NCBI GenBank assembly: GCA_035079385.1
Contig: JAVHKY010000052.1
Location: 9,052,001-9,116,000 of the forward strand
Direction: 5' to 3'
Length of the DNA: 64,000 bases
Source: Aspidiotus rigidus
Taxonomy: Eukaryota; Arthropoda; Insecta; Hemiptera; Diaspididae
This document shows, in pieces, positions 1 through 11,262 of the stretch. Within the stretch, counting starts at the first letter, position 1, and each line of letters opens with the position of its first letter. The notes under the pieces were generated by a model that saw only the letters and a program-made list of their open reading frames with translations, made no database searches and was not told the origin of the DNA. Position numbers and translations under genes: made by a program.

Positions 1-120
1 GTTGATGTTCGCACCGTTGTCGATTAACGCCTGTAAGATTTCTTGACCTACTCTAATATCTGTGTTACAATTTAGATGAGCGAAAGTGCAAATAATTTCG
101 CGTGCAAGGTTATCGTTCTT
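1..120 (-). CDS. Partial exon, ankyrin-repeat-like protein
   Basis: Read on the - strand, 40 codons are open from an AG acceptor at 121-122 (polypyrimidine-poor, AT-rich tract before it) to the window edge. The last residues read ILQALIDNGANIN, which matches the end of an ankyrin repeat (helix 2 followed by the G-A-N-x-N turn). The part before it (NLAREIICTFAHLN) could be the helix of the preceding repeat. Phase at the acceptor is 0. The exon continues beyond base 1, so the product cannot be named. It lies downstream, on the same strand, of a retrotransposon gag relic, so the gag relic may sit in an intron of this gene. A chance open frame is possible, since only one repeat is visible. Confidence 0.45.
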
Positions 121-233
121 CTGTTTATTTTATTTAATTAGGTTATCGCTTGTATTCAAATGAAACGGTGTTTTACGGAACAAATTGTATTGAGCGCTTC
201 TCTGTCTTCCCCGATAAAATTTATGACTCGTCG

Positions 234-1715
234 CTACTGCTCGTTTTTTTGAGGGGAGTTGGTACCACCCCTGTTAGTGGAAGAATTGATGTTATTATTA
301 CGTGAAGTGTATGAAAACTGTCCTCTTCTCCAACAATCCTTGGCAAAATGATTTCTGAGTCCACAAACATAACAGCCTGAGTCGTTGGATTGACAAAAGA
401 AATTTTGATTGTAATGAGAATAGATTGGAGGTGGGGGAAAGGTTGGAGGCATTGCTTGGAAAGGGTTTAATACTGTTTGTAAAGGGGTAGTTTCTTGGTG
501 AGTGGGTAAGGGTTGTTGAGCAAAGATTTGCTGAGGAAAGAAAGCATTTGGATTCATTTGGATATTAGGTATTGGTGTTTGGACTGGTTGTGGAGTAGAT
601 GAGGGTGGACTAGTATCTTGTCCACAAATTTTATTAATTAATTCAAAGATTTCAGCTTCTTCTTTCTTCTGTTGATTCTCCTCATCCATTTTGTTTTGAA
701 CCATGGCAATGATCTCTTTAATTCCCGTTTCTTTCTTATTCTTATCGTTTGCTATCTTTTCCATTTGTACTCCAAGGTTTTTAAGCTCTAGGACTAGACT
801 GTCTTCATTGGAATCATTATATCTCTCTAAGTTATCTTTCACAACTTCGAGGTTTTCCAATAGATTATTTATGTTGCGATTATTCAAATTTTGAATTGCC
901 TTACATTGTGCGGGAAGAAGGCAATTTAATACTCTCGCTGATATCGCTTTCTCAGACATGTTTGGATTTTGTTTCTTGCATAGGCGGATGATCTTCCTCG
1001 CAAACGCTACTGGGCACTCTCCTTCTTTTTGTTTGGTTTTGTTAATTAATAACTTCCACGTATTTTCGTCCTTTCCATACTCGATTTGAAATTTGTTTTT
1101 GATATCGCCCCAGGTGATGTTATTATTATTGTTTCCAAGAACGCTATGCATGAAAAATTCTTCCGCTTCGTTTTTCAGTTTTTGTGAGAAATACCGTATG
1201 GTTTGCTCTTCATTCCAATGATTTATATGTGCAATTTTATCTACGTTGTCGCAGTGTTCGGAGATATCATCATGAGGTGCTCCTCGAAATTCCTCCACTT
1301 CTAAACCTATTTTCTCTCGGCAGTCGATTTTTTGGAGTAGTTCATCGAGTTTCTCAAAATTTATCGTGGAAGGATTAGTGATGTTTGGTTTCTTAAAGGA
1401 TTCCCTGAGATCAGAAGTATTTACGCTTTTTGAAGGTTGTGGGATTGACTTATCTGGGGATTTTCCGACTGAAGTGGGGCGGAGATTTTCTTTTTGGTTT
1501 CGGATTTTCTCTAAAAAGGAGGTGTTCAGGTTATCACCCTCTTCTTCAAGTTTCTCTGAGAAGGAAATATTATGTGTATCTTCTCGATCTTTGACTGGTG
1601 AATCTAGGTTGAAGGCAGACTTAGCGGGAGATCTTCTTTGTAAAAATTGGGAAAATGGATCAGTGCGTCCTTCGAGACGGCTAATTTCTGTTATATCGAA
1701 GGTGAGTGGAGTGCC
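234..1715 (-). pseudogene. gag: LTR-retrotransposon gag relic with a frame break
   Basis: A - strand reading frame ends at 234 and shows a Gag capsid-like region (about 1298 to 900), a coiled segment, a Pro/Gln-rich stretch, and a zinc knuckle CYVCGLRNHFAKDC (C-x2-C-x4-H-x4-C) near the C-terminus. The frame stays open upstream to about 1530 without an early ATG. The N-terminal part (about 1715 to 1421) is in another frame, so at least one frameshift separates the two halves. No protease or pol follows: after the stop there are about 110 bases of AT-rich DNA, then the ankyrin-like exon. The primer-binding site at 2003-2014 lies upstream on the same strand, which fits the 5' end of a truncated Ty3/Gypsy-type element. 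The exact family is not recognised. Confidence 0.7.
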
Positions 1716-2002
1716 TCATTCTCTACTTGCTTCACTTCGTAACTTTAAATATTCACTGAGGTCTGGTTTTGTTTTAAGTTACTGAACCAAGCCTTTACGT
1801 TTTTCGTCTAAAATTGCGTTGGGGTTAATAGATGTGTGTAAGGTTCTTATGAGATTATTAGCCTCATCGGTTCGTAAGTGATGTGCCCACGACATTTACA
1901 ATTAAAAGGACAGGAGAGTGAGGAGTAATTATTTCGATTTGCTTACTTACATTTTCCGATGGACAATTCCTTCGAAAGTTCCAGGGATGAGGGTGTCGAA
2001 GA

Positions 2003-2014
2003 CGTTGGGCGCCA
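2003..2014 (-). other. Primer-binding site of the gag relic
   Basis: On the - strand the sequence reads TGGCGCCCAACG, the start of a tRNA-primed PBS as in many Ty3/Gypsy elements and retroviruses. It lies about 290 bases upstream of the gag frame in the right orientation. The 5' LTR should end just before it, at about 2015-2020. Confidence 0.65.
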
Positions 2015-2625
2015 ATCTGTGGTGACTGTTAGTGACAGTGAATCTGTGGTGGTCGTTGACATCGGAGTTTCTAACGGGGTCGAGACGTACGAATCGCGAG
2101 AGGTTGAGCACGAAAGGAATTATGAAACCGAAAAGGGAATAACTTTAAGATGTACATGCAAGTGACGATGTTACCTATACTCTTGAGTAATACAGATTAT
2201 CTTGTCTGAAAACACTTATTTATTTCGAAACGATTAAGGCGATTACAAACTATACACGGACGAGCAATGTTTTATTTCTAATACTTGAAATTAGATTGGA
2301 TTCACTCCCTGACTTTATACAAGGTTAACTCTTATATATACACTAAGATGTTTGGGAACAATTTGCTTTAGTGGGGGATGATAGCTGTGCAGAATTAAAT
2401 TTTAGTCATATGAGGCAAATTAATCGGTGCAGCTAACGGTGTTATGTACAGATTTAGCGATAGACTAAACATCCTGGAGGATGTGGAGTTTTCGAAAAGT
2501 ACATCAGTTACATATTTCGGTGAACGATTTTATATACAATTGCAATATCTTCTTAGACATAACATCCGCTAAATATCGTGGAATTTTACAGGTATGCGTG
2601 CTTGATTCATATAACGGTAAACAGT
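2015..2625. other. Probable LTR remnant and unassigned AT-rich DNA
   Basis: On the - strand this precedes the PBS, so part of it should be the 5' LTR of the gag relic. I could not fix an LTR start because no second LTR is visible. Bases 2166-2480 have AT-rich sequence with no convincing gene. The Penelope-like element begins at 2626. Confidence 0.35.
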
Positions 2626-2809
2626 GTATAAGACTGGCACTATTAACCACTGTTTTTTTTATATAGAAAATTAAAACTGCAAACGTCTCGGTAGACTAGC
2701 TACCATCATCAGTGCAGAAACGAAACTAACAGTGACAACAGAGAAAGACATGAAACAACCTAAATAAAATTAACACAGCAAATTACCAAAGAGGGAAGAA
2801 ATTAACGAG
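2626..2809. repeat. PLE left inverted terminal repeat
   Basis: Inverted copy of 5140-5323. The differences I saw are at the GAGA/GAAA position, one A/G and one C/A. It carries on the - strand a copy of the hammerhead-like motif in which the GAAA box has become GAGA (about 2677-2717). Confidence 0.85.
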
Positions 2810-2862
2810 GTTGCAGGAAGGGCGACATTATTCCAAGACATATCTCCGATTCCTTTTCAAAG

Positions 2863-5147
2863 ATGAGCTATGAGAATTCTAAAAACTTCACGATCAAAAA
2901 GTGGCTCACCCGGTCTAAGAGGCTCCTTCTGAACTGCGAAATTAATGACAAGTACACCGATCAATTCGCTTGGGAGAATTTGCTCAAAAGAAAGGAGGAC
3001 CTGTTTTCCAACCACGTTACTTGTGACACGATGTTTAGGATGGCTTTTGACTACGTTGCAAAAAGAGTACAGTGTGAAAAAGAGAAGATAAATTTGCGCC
3101 ATGAACGTAAATTTAGATCGTTAGAAGCTAAGAAGAATATTTCTGGTAAAACTTTTTTCAAATTTCCAAAACAATGGCTTATAAACCTCACTAACACAAA
3201 ATTACCGGAAGAGGTTACGCGCACCTTATCTTTAGGTTCAAAATTTTGTATGCGACCTACCAAACTTCCAGTGGATAGGATCATAACTGACGTAGAATAT
3301 GTGATCAGCCAATCTAAGGCTCCAACGGAGAAGAAGGACGAAGTCCGTCATCTAATTTCTCAACATTTGAGACGGATAACTAATCCTAAAGCTAGGCAAC
3401 ATAAGATGATCCCAGTGGCACATGGCCTCCTCTCCAACCAGCATGAACAGAGAGCCACCGTTGAATTTCTAAAGAATAATCCTAATTTGTTGGTCTTGAG
3501 GGCAGATAAGGGAAATTCCACTGTTATTATGGAAAAGGAAGAGTACCATCGGAAAACTTTGGATCGCCTGCAAGATACCACCACTTATTCGATTATGGTT
3601 CATGATCCTACGCTCTCCTTGGAGAGAAAGAGCAACCAATTTGTCAAGGATATTTTTGATAAAAATTTTATAGATCAAAGTCTTAAAAAAAATCTTACGT
3701 GTTATGATAGTATTGCGCCTAAGTTTTATGGCTTAACCAAAATACATAAAACCAACGTTCCTCTACGTCCGGTGATATCGTGTGTAAAGTCTCCCACTTT
3801 TCGTCTCTCTAAGTTTATGGCTTGCATTTGGATAATTTACGTAATTACGATTTTAATATTCGCTCTTCCAGCTCGTTCAGAGAGGAACTACGAGCTAAAA
3901 TTAATATTGAATCAGGTTACCTCCTGGTTTCCTTTGATGTTGTAGCTCTGTTTACCTCGGTTCCGGTCACTCTAGCTATTGAGATCATTAAAAAACGTTG
4001 GAATGAACTCAAGGGCATCCATACTGCTCTTGATGAAGAAATATTTTTTGAGATTCTTTCTTTTTGTCTGAACAATAGCTACTGTCTGTATGAGGGTGTT
4101 TCTTATAGTCAAACTCATGGTATGGCTATGGGGAACCCCCTCTCCCCTATTGTGGCTGACTTGGTTCTTGACTATCTTTTTATTTCATTGTATGACAGAT
4201 TTGGCACTATGATTAAGTACGGTAAAAAATATGTTGATGACAGCCTTTTTTATTTACATGACTCGATTTTTGACGAACTTCTTATCTTTTTAAATGACTT
4301 TCACCCCCGTTTAAATTTTACTTTTGAATTAGAAAAAGATATGCCTATTAATTTTCTCGATACCACTATTATTAGACGTAACAAATTTATTTTTAAGCAT
4401 TACCAGAAGCCTATGGCTACCAATGGGATCATTAATTTTAATTCGAATCAACCTTTTAACGTAAAATTTAATACTGCGATCAATCTAAAACGCAACTATT
4501 TAGCTTGCTCTGACCATATTTTTCAGGACCTTATGTTTCACAAATTAAAGGATACCCTTCAGATGAATGGGTATCCAAATTCTTTTATTAAGAAAGTTGT
4601 CGACTTTGATTTAAGCAACCCTCCCCCTTTTAAAGTTAATTCTAATGATGTCAAATTTTTCCCCATTCCTTATGTAGGCCAAAGCAGTATGCTGATCAAA
4701 AAACATCTTCTCACTCTCAGTAATAATATTAGCATCACTTTTGGTAGTTACAACACCTGCAAAGAAAATTTTTTTTCATGCACTAAAGATAAGGTCCCCA
4801 AAGAACAAAAATCAGGTGTTGTATATTCGATTCCTTGTTCTGGCTGCCCCGTTTCTTATGTGGGAGAGACGTGCCAAAAATTGAAAGCACGTCTTTCGCA
4901 ACATAAGAATGATGTTAAAAACAGATCTGATCATACGGCTTTGGCCAATCACGCCCTAGAAATGGGTCATGTTTTTAATTTTAAGGAAACTAAAATTGTA
5001 GGTAGAGAGGAACAAATGAAGAAGAGGATAATTTTAGAAGTAGTTAACATAATTAAGGATATCAATAGTGTGAACTTCAAGACTGACACGGATGGACTTG
5101 CCGACGCGTACAAAAGTGTTATACGACAGCGTTACTCATCTCGTTAA
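2863..5147 (+). pseudogene. PLE reverse transcriptase / GIY-YIG endonuclease, one frameshift
   Basis: The first frame (2863-3945) has the PLE N-terminal region, then RT fingers motifs (LRADKGNSTVIM; KFYGLTKIHKTNVPLRPVIS). At about 3820 the reading shifts by one base into a second frame (to 5147), which carries RT palm motifs LVSFDVVALFTSVP, GMAMGNPLSPI and catalytic YVDD (about 4230-4240). The thumb/linker follows, then a GIY-YIG nuclease domain (VVYSIPCSGCPVSYVGET, about 4815-4875) with the downstream R and H residues expected of the PLE class. The frameshift near SKFMA truncates the protein as it stands, so this copy is probably non-autonomous. Its length, about 760 codons in total, is typical of a Penelope polyprotein. 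The product would act in reverse transcription and target cleavage of its own RNA. Confidence 0.85.
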
Positions 5148-5323
5148 TTTCTTCCCTCTTTGGTAATTTGCTTTGTTAATTTTATTTAGGTTGTTTCATG
5201 TCTTTCCCTGTTGTCACTGTTAGTTTCGTTTCTGCACTGATGATGGTAGCTAGTCTACCGAAACGTTTGCAGTTTTAATTTTCTATATAAAAAAAACAGT
5301 GGTTAATAGTGCCAGTCTTATAC
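5140..5323. repeat. PLE right inverted terminal repeat
   Basis: It starts seven bases before the stop of the PLE frame, so the last codons overlap the repeat. It contains the intact hammerhead-like core at 5232-5272 on the + strand. Confidence 0.85.
5232..5272 (+). ncRNA. Hammerhead-like ribozyme motif of the PLE
   Basis: The order is stem I 5' strand CTGCA, core CTGATGA, an extra T, stem II GGTAG-ctagt-CTACC, core GAAA, a minimal stem III CGT, then T and stem I 3' strand TGCAG. Stem I pairs 5 bp and stem II 5 bp. PLEs are known to carry short type I hammerheads in their terminal repeats. The extra T after CTGATGA and the very short stem III mean cleavage cannot be assumed. Confidence 0.55.
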
Positions 5324-5870
5324 TTTGTATTACATATTTTTAACCACGGAAAAAATCTTTCTATTCATGGTAAACGTATTTTAGTGGAACTCGCACGTCG
5401 CCCGCGTGTTCAGCGTGAGAGGCGGACTTTGAAGACGCGACGACGATGTCCGTGTGTTGCAGCCGCGCCTCTGACCGCTCGACCACTGATCGCCGCTTCA
5501 AGGGTAGATAATATTTCCCCTTTATATGGGAAAGAAGAATGACAATTCACGTTTTGTACACGTGCACAAGTGTAATCGCTTGTTTTGTGTCCTTTTCTGT
5601 ACTGAAATATGCCTTTGAAAGAACTGCTCATTTATGTGAAATCATGAAATGAACGTATTTTGTAAAGGAAACGAGAAATTATGTAAAAGAATGTGTTAGA
5701 AGATGTACGAGTACATGAATGAGTTCAATTATAATGCGAATTGAAGGAAAAGAATGTGATAATCTAAAACGAGAAATTGTTCGTAGTTTTTCTCTTTTTT
5801 TGATTAGAATACCTAATGGAGATATGACTGCACGTTGGAAGTACGAAATCGTTGCAGTTGTTCTTTTTTA
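5324..5870 (-). other. tRNA-like SINE head and unassigned DNA
   Basis: On the - strand 5474-5485 reads TGGTCGAGCGGT followed by CAGAGGCGCGGC, close to the A box and D arm of a class II tRNA (Leu/Ser type). No good B box or complete cloverleaf is seen, so this looks like a decayed tRNA-derived SINE head rather than a tRNA gene. The rest is AT-rich with no gene. Confidence 0.35.
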
Positions 5871-6960
5871 TTTATAGTTTTAGCCTTGATGTGATTGAAA
5901 CGTTTGGCATAGCATTTTGATGAAATTGCATTACTGTGATGCACTGAAAATGTGATTCGTACAAAGAATTGTCGCCATTTACTTCTTTTTTTTTTTTGAT
6001 TCTTCCCCTGATTTGATGGAAATTTTGGGCGTATTGCTGAACCCTTCGGAGATGGATGAATACTAAAAATTTCATGTAAGTTATATGAAAAAATTTTTTT
6101 TTTTGGTTTTCCCCCTGAATTGATGGAAATGTTGGGGCTGCTGCTTAAGCCGTCGGAGATGGATTAGTACTGAAAATGTCATCTACACGGAAAAATCGAT
6201 AGTTTGTCCGTCATCAATGGTGTATTGTAGGTGAATCACGATTTAGCACTAATGATGACCTTTTAATGAAATAGTGCATATTACTCTGATGTACTAAGAA
6301 TGTGATTCGTGCGAAGAATTGTTGCCATTTATTATTATTATTATTATTTTTTTTTTTTGTTCCTCCTCTGATTTGATGGAAACATTGGGGATATTGCTTA
6401 AGCCTTCGGAGATGGAGTAATACTAAAAATTTCATGTGTACGAAAAATTCGATAGTTTGAATCACAAAAGCACTAATGATTACCTTTTGCGCACAAATGA
6501 AATGAAAGTTGGAGTGAAATCCTGCATATTGAAATTGGAATAAAAAACCGAATGAGAACAAAGAATTGTTGCAATTTATTTTTTTTTTATTTGGTTTTTC
6601 CCTTGATTTGGTGGAGACGTTGGCATATTGCTGAATCTTTTAGATACAAAAAAATCGATAGTTTCTCTGTCAATAGTGTATGGTAGGTCAATCACGAAAA
6701 GCCTGCGTTTGATGAATTGAAATGAAGAAACGAGTGAGAAGAAAGAATTGTAGCAATTTCTTTATTTTTTTTTTTTGGTTCTCCCCTGATTTGATGGAAA
6801 CCTTGGCATACTGCTGAAGCCTTCGGAGATGGATTAATACTGAAAATGTGATCTATATGAAAGAATAGATAGTTTCTTTGTCAATGGTGTGTGCTAGGTG
6901 AATCACGACAGCACTAATGATTACCTTTTGCACAGAAATTGACTTGAAGTTTGAATAAAA
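5870..6960 (+). repeat. Degenerate tandem repeats (GGAGATGG family)
   Basis: At least five imperfect copies of a unit run through this stretch. Each has an AAGAATTGTnGCnATTTA segment, a poly-T tract, then CCCTGATTTGATGGAAA, a TTGG/GGGCATATTGCTGAA segment and CTTCGGAGATGGA. Visible starts of the poly-T part are near 5985, 6095, 6345, 6575 and 6765, so spacing is irregular, roughly 110-250 bp. No coding potential is seen. Confidence 0.7.
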
Positions 6961-7119
6961 GCCTGCATCTTTTGTACCTCCGTCGGATCAAGGTATAGAT
7001 GAGCACTAGTTGTTGTGAAGGACGATAAAAGAATTATCGATCTTCGTCACTGGAGAACAGATCGTCAGCGTATGTGTCGTCGCCGTATTCCAGGGTAATT
7101 TTTTGGAAATGTAACGGTA

Positions 7120-8280
7120 TACCGTGTTACAAATATGAATGAAAACGAACAAATGAATTGAAGTGTGAAAATTCTTGCCGAATTTTTTTGTTTTTTTCAA
7201 TTGATTTTCCCTCATATTAACAGGAGAATTGTCAAAAAACGTAGGAAAGTAGGAAGAAGAATGAAAGAAAAATGAAAGGAACAAAAGAAAATTCAGTATT
7301 CATTGTGATTTACTCTGCACTCCCGCTGGCGCAATAATTACCTCAATAAGTAATACATGAACGTAAATTTTAACTTCATGACCAGCATGAATTCAAGGTA
7401 GGGAAAAAAGAGGCTGGAACCTTCGTTTATCATGCCTGTCTGTTACTAATGAATTGAAAAAAAGAAATGAATTGAAACGAGAAAATTGTTGCAAATTCGT
7501 ATTTTTTATTTTTTTGATGTTTCCCTCATATCAATAGGACAATTGTCGAAGTTGTGTAAATGTTAACTTGAAGGTAAATTTGAACTTCCTGTCCAGCGTA
7601 AGTAAGTTTCGACTCGTGTAACATAGGAGAATAGGGAAAAAAGAAGTGTCAAAAGAAGCATGAAAGTGGAACCTTCGTGTATCATGCCTGTGTGTTACAA
7701 ATGAATTAAAACGAAGAAATGAATTCGAAGGAAAAAATTATTGGAGAAGCCTTTTTAATTTCTTGGTTTTTCTTTCTTGTGAATTACAAATTACGAAGAA
7801 ATGAAATCGAAGGAGACAATTATTGGGAACGCCTTTTTAATTGCTTGGTTTTTCTTTCATTTCAATAGCCAATTGCAATTTTAAACATTGTCATTGAAAC
7901 GAAGGAAAGTAGGCGAAAACATCAAAAAAAGAAAAAAAATAATTTTTGAAAAAGCATGGGAAGATCTTATATGATGCCTTTCTGTTACAAATGAATTGAA
8001 ACAAAGAAATCGAATGAGAAAATTATTGCAAATTCTTATATTTTATTTATTTGATTTTTCCCTCATATCAATTCGTTTATCATGCGTGTCTGTTACAAAT
8101 GAATTAAAATGAAGGAATGAATTCGAAGGAGAAAATTATTGGGAATACCTTTTTAATTTCTTGGTTTTTCTTTAATTTCAATATCCAATTGCAAAAACAT
8201 AGTCATTGAAATGAAGGAAAGTAGGCAAAAACAACAAAAAAAGAAAAAAAGAAAAAAAAAATTTTTGAAAAAGCATGGGG
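7120..8280 (+). repeat. Degenerate tandem repeats (CCCTCATATCAAT family)
   Basis: Several imperfect units contain AAATGAATTGAAACGA, GAGAAAATTnTTGCAAATT, a poly-T tract, then TTTCCCTCATATCAATAGG and a phrase with TATCATGCCTGTCTGTTAC. Copies are seen near 7125, 7440, 7690, 7985 and 8090. The style (GAATTGAAA, poly-T, TTTnCCTC) resembles the preceding block and the minisatellite at 27880-28440. No gene is seen. Confidence 0.65.
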
Positions 8281-9240
8281 CTTGAACCGTCGTTCTTGTT
8301 TATCATACGAATGTTTTACCTACGGGTAACCGGTTTTATGTGACGCGTAAGGGAGGATTCTGGTTCTGTTTCACGCGCCTCGCTTGTTCCTATGTTAACT
8401 GGGCGTGAGTTTCACTAAAGTACGAGTTTCGATAAAAATCGTGACATATGTACAAATTTTTGTATGCCGTATTCGTAGACTAAACATCCGCGAAAAATCG
8501 CGGTTTCGCGCAGTGAATTACCGTTAATCGATTCAACTTGCAGAGGCAAGTTAGCTATTCCAAATATGTACGAATTTCCTTAATTTTGACCAACTTGTGG
8601 CGCTCGACGGAGTCGTGCGTCACAACGAGCAAGACCAAATTCGCGGTATCATACTTCCCATTGGCTGAATCTTAGAGTTTTTGCACTGCTTCAAACATAA
8701 GTGGGGCTTTCATCGTGGGCACGCAACAGAAGACCAACTTTGCGGTATCATGACTTCTTATGCCTCAAACAACGTTTCGCACTTTTTCCCACCCGCGACC
8801 AATCTTTTGTTCTCGCGAAGCTCGATTTCTATGAGAACCAAATGAAATTGAAAAGAGCAAGCGATTTTCCATGTTGGTAAAATTGTAATCGTTTTTGGGC
8901 ACTTTCACACATTTTGGTGCTTCAAAAAATTATTCGACAGTTTTTTTTCACAACTAAGCACACGATTTTACCCTAGAATCAAGGAAAACATTGAAGATTG
9001 GTCAATTTTTTGCGTTTTGGAGAAATGTTGACCCTTTTTGGTCCCATTAACCCATTTTGGTGTTTCGCACAATTTTATTCAGATTCAGTGCTAAATTTTG
9101 TCTCAGAAATGTATAAAACTTCAAAGATTGGGCGATTTCATCATTTTGGGGAAATGTTGACTCTTTTTGGGCCCATAAGCCCATTTTGGTGCTTCGCAGA
9201 ATTTTTTAACAATCTTATTCAGATTCAGCGCTAAATTTTA
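8281..9240 (+). repeat. Short local duplications in AT-rich DNA
   Basis: Two approximately 100 bp copies share AAGACCAAnTTnGCGGTATC (near 8630 and 8732). Two further copies share TTTTGGnGAAATGTTGAC and CCATTTTGGTG (near 9010 and 9140, about 135 bp apart). They look like decayed tandem duplications. No gene is supported. Confidence 0.55.
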
Positions 9241-10080
9241 CTCGAGGATCGGGGAACACTTTGGAGACTACGCGATATTTTCAATAGGAAAATTGTCATT
9301 GGATAATTCACAACTTTGGGAACCCCTGCTGTGATATCACGGCACATTTTGGTCCCTAACTCGGCTCAGAAAAGTCGCAGAAACTTCGGATGTGGCTCAA
9401 ATTAAAGATAAAATTGAAATTCGTACACTTGAAGTATGCGTCTAACGTTATGCGTTTTCGCGCTACGACAGATTTAGCGCAAACTCTCATTTAACTGGTA
9501 ACATTTTTCTGCCCCACCCTGTGTACCTCTTATGGACTGAAATGAGACGACGTTTCCCCGTGGAAAGATATGATAAGAAATAAGATGCGGAGGACTCAAA
9601 ATGGGTGCCGCGGTTGATTTTGGAGGGAGAAGAAGCTGTTACTCATCCGGACACTCACCCACGCTGCCTACGTTGGAGTTCTTTACACCAGGGCGCACGT
9701 CATACATATTTCCACGCTCGTTTAACATTGCAGTATATGGAGGAAGCTCAGTCCATAAGAGGTTGCTATAATTGCATTTTGCGTTTCAATTGTGTTCAAC
9801 TGTTGTAATAGGTAGGAACCACATAGGAACCAAACAATAACAAGCATCCCGTGTGTTGCACAAGGTGATAAGAGGGTCGGCAAATGTTTTCTGTACAGAA
9901 AAATCGATTACAATTTACAATTAGGTCTATTACAAGCTCTCACATGGAAAAAATGAACGTCTCACAATAAAATTATTACCTGCATTAATTCTCAAATCTC
10001 AGTCTCAATAGCTGAATAATTATGAAATAATAATTACTTGTACTTGAAAACATATCCTTAATAAACTCAAATCTTATTTC
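9241..10080. other. Unassigned repeat-like DNA
   Basis: Bases 9700-9840 share wording with 16020-16090 (ATTGCATTTTGCnTTTC, GTTCAACTGTTGTAATnGGTAGGAA), so this is part of a dispersed repeat linked to family X. Nothing else is recognised. Confidence 0.35.
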
Positions 10081-11262
10081 TCTTCTATGCTTGGATGCGA
10101 TAGGTTTTAAACAAAATAAATGAATTCCTTCTCAACAAAAAGAGTGAATGATAGTTGGCTAATTTTGCGATTTAATTCCCTAATTTGGTTTATAACTCAG
10201 ACAGGCAAACCCAGATTAGAAACTAGATAATACACTGCAACCGAATAATATAATTTTGATGATTAGGTATTCACCTACACAGCAGTGCTATCATAGGTAC
10301 CTAAACTTTTTCTTCTATTTGCTTTCCATCAAATATGAGAACTACCTACAAACTCAGATTGAAACTAGGTGAAACACAAACTGCGCAAACTTCAATAATT
10401 GTAGCTTAGATAGGTAGTAGTATAGCCCATTTGTCTTTTTTGTCACGAGATGAGGATGATACTACAAACTGCAAATAATGCTCACACCTGTTAGTAATTC
10501 AGAAAGCTTCTTCTCCCATACACGTTTTTATCTCGATCACACTGCACTGCTACTAGAAATTTATTTTGCTCACAATACCTGCACCTCGGTTGCTCAAGGA
10601 GTAATTACTATCACAAACTTGATTTTCCAGCTCAAAACCCAATCATAGAAAGTAGGACCAAGTACAAATTGAAATTGAATTGTGGATTACAAAGCCAGGA
10701 TATAACATTCACAATCCATGGTTAATATTTACTTAATCATTCTAAGTTATTTCCTATATTTTTATTCGTAATTATTCATTTCATGTTCCCATCGCGTTGT
10801 AAGACATTCCCTTTCATTTGTAATCAATTTCATTCATATCGTTTGAATCAATCTCAAGAATTCACATCACATCTTTTTGATTCTATATGTAAAAGCTAAC
10901 ACTCAAAAATTAATAAACAATAACCTGAAGTAACCACTGTTGAGTACAAACAACGCTGATATTATACCTTCTAACAATTGTCATTTTTGTCATGAGGTAG
11001 AAGGATAATAACTAATAATAAGTAACTTAAATTGTAAAATTGTAGCTAATTATATACTACTATCACAAACTTCATTCGTCTGCTCAAAACCCAACGATGT
11101 AATTGTCATAAGTGCTGCCTTTGTAGTCAACTTCAAAGTACTTAGAATTAGGTATAAATCGAAATTTGAAATTAATCGCGGATCACAAAGCCGGGACATC
11201 ACATTTGCGATCCGTGATCGATTTTCTAATAGTTCTGTTCCCTACGTTTTTATTTGCTATTA
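10080..11262 (-). repeat. Family X copy 1, reverse orientation, left part
   Basis: This is the reverse complement of sequence found at 14340-15480, 18180-18900, 29150-29620 and 30080-30640. Shared landmarks are GGATCACAAAGCCGGGA, CTGTTCCCTACGTTTTTATT and AAGTACTTTGAAGTTGAC. The copy is cut by the Tigger transposon at 11263 and resumes at 14284-14340. I see no reading frame and cannot place it in a known class. Confidence 0.7.

Larger units (their letters stand above)
2626..5323 (+). mobile_element. Penelope-like element (PLE), nearly full length
   Basis: A single element made of a reverse transcriptase plus GIY-YIG endonuclease gene (2863-5147) between two inverted repeats of 184 bp (2626-2809 and 5140-5323). 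The arms differ at only about three positions. PLEs are retroelements that prime at chromosome ends or nicks, and their copies often carry terminal repeats in direct or inverted order. I found no convincing target-site duplication. The close match of the arms suggests recent activity, but the coding region has one frame break. Confidence 0.85.

Noticed and set aside
1366..1785. 139-codon + strand frame
   Set aside because: It lies opposite the gag relic, whose - strand frames have the zinc knuckle and capsid-like features.
8998..9234. 78-codon + strand frame with internal repeat
   Set aside because: It is the translation of a local duplication of non-coding DNA.
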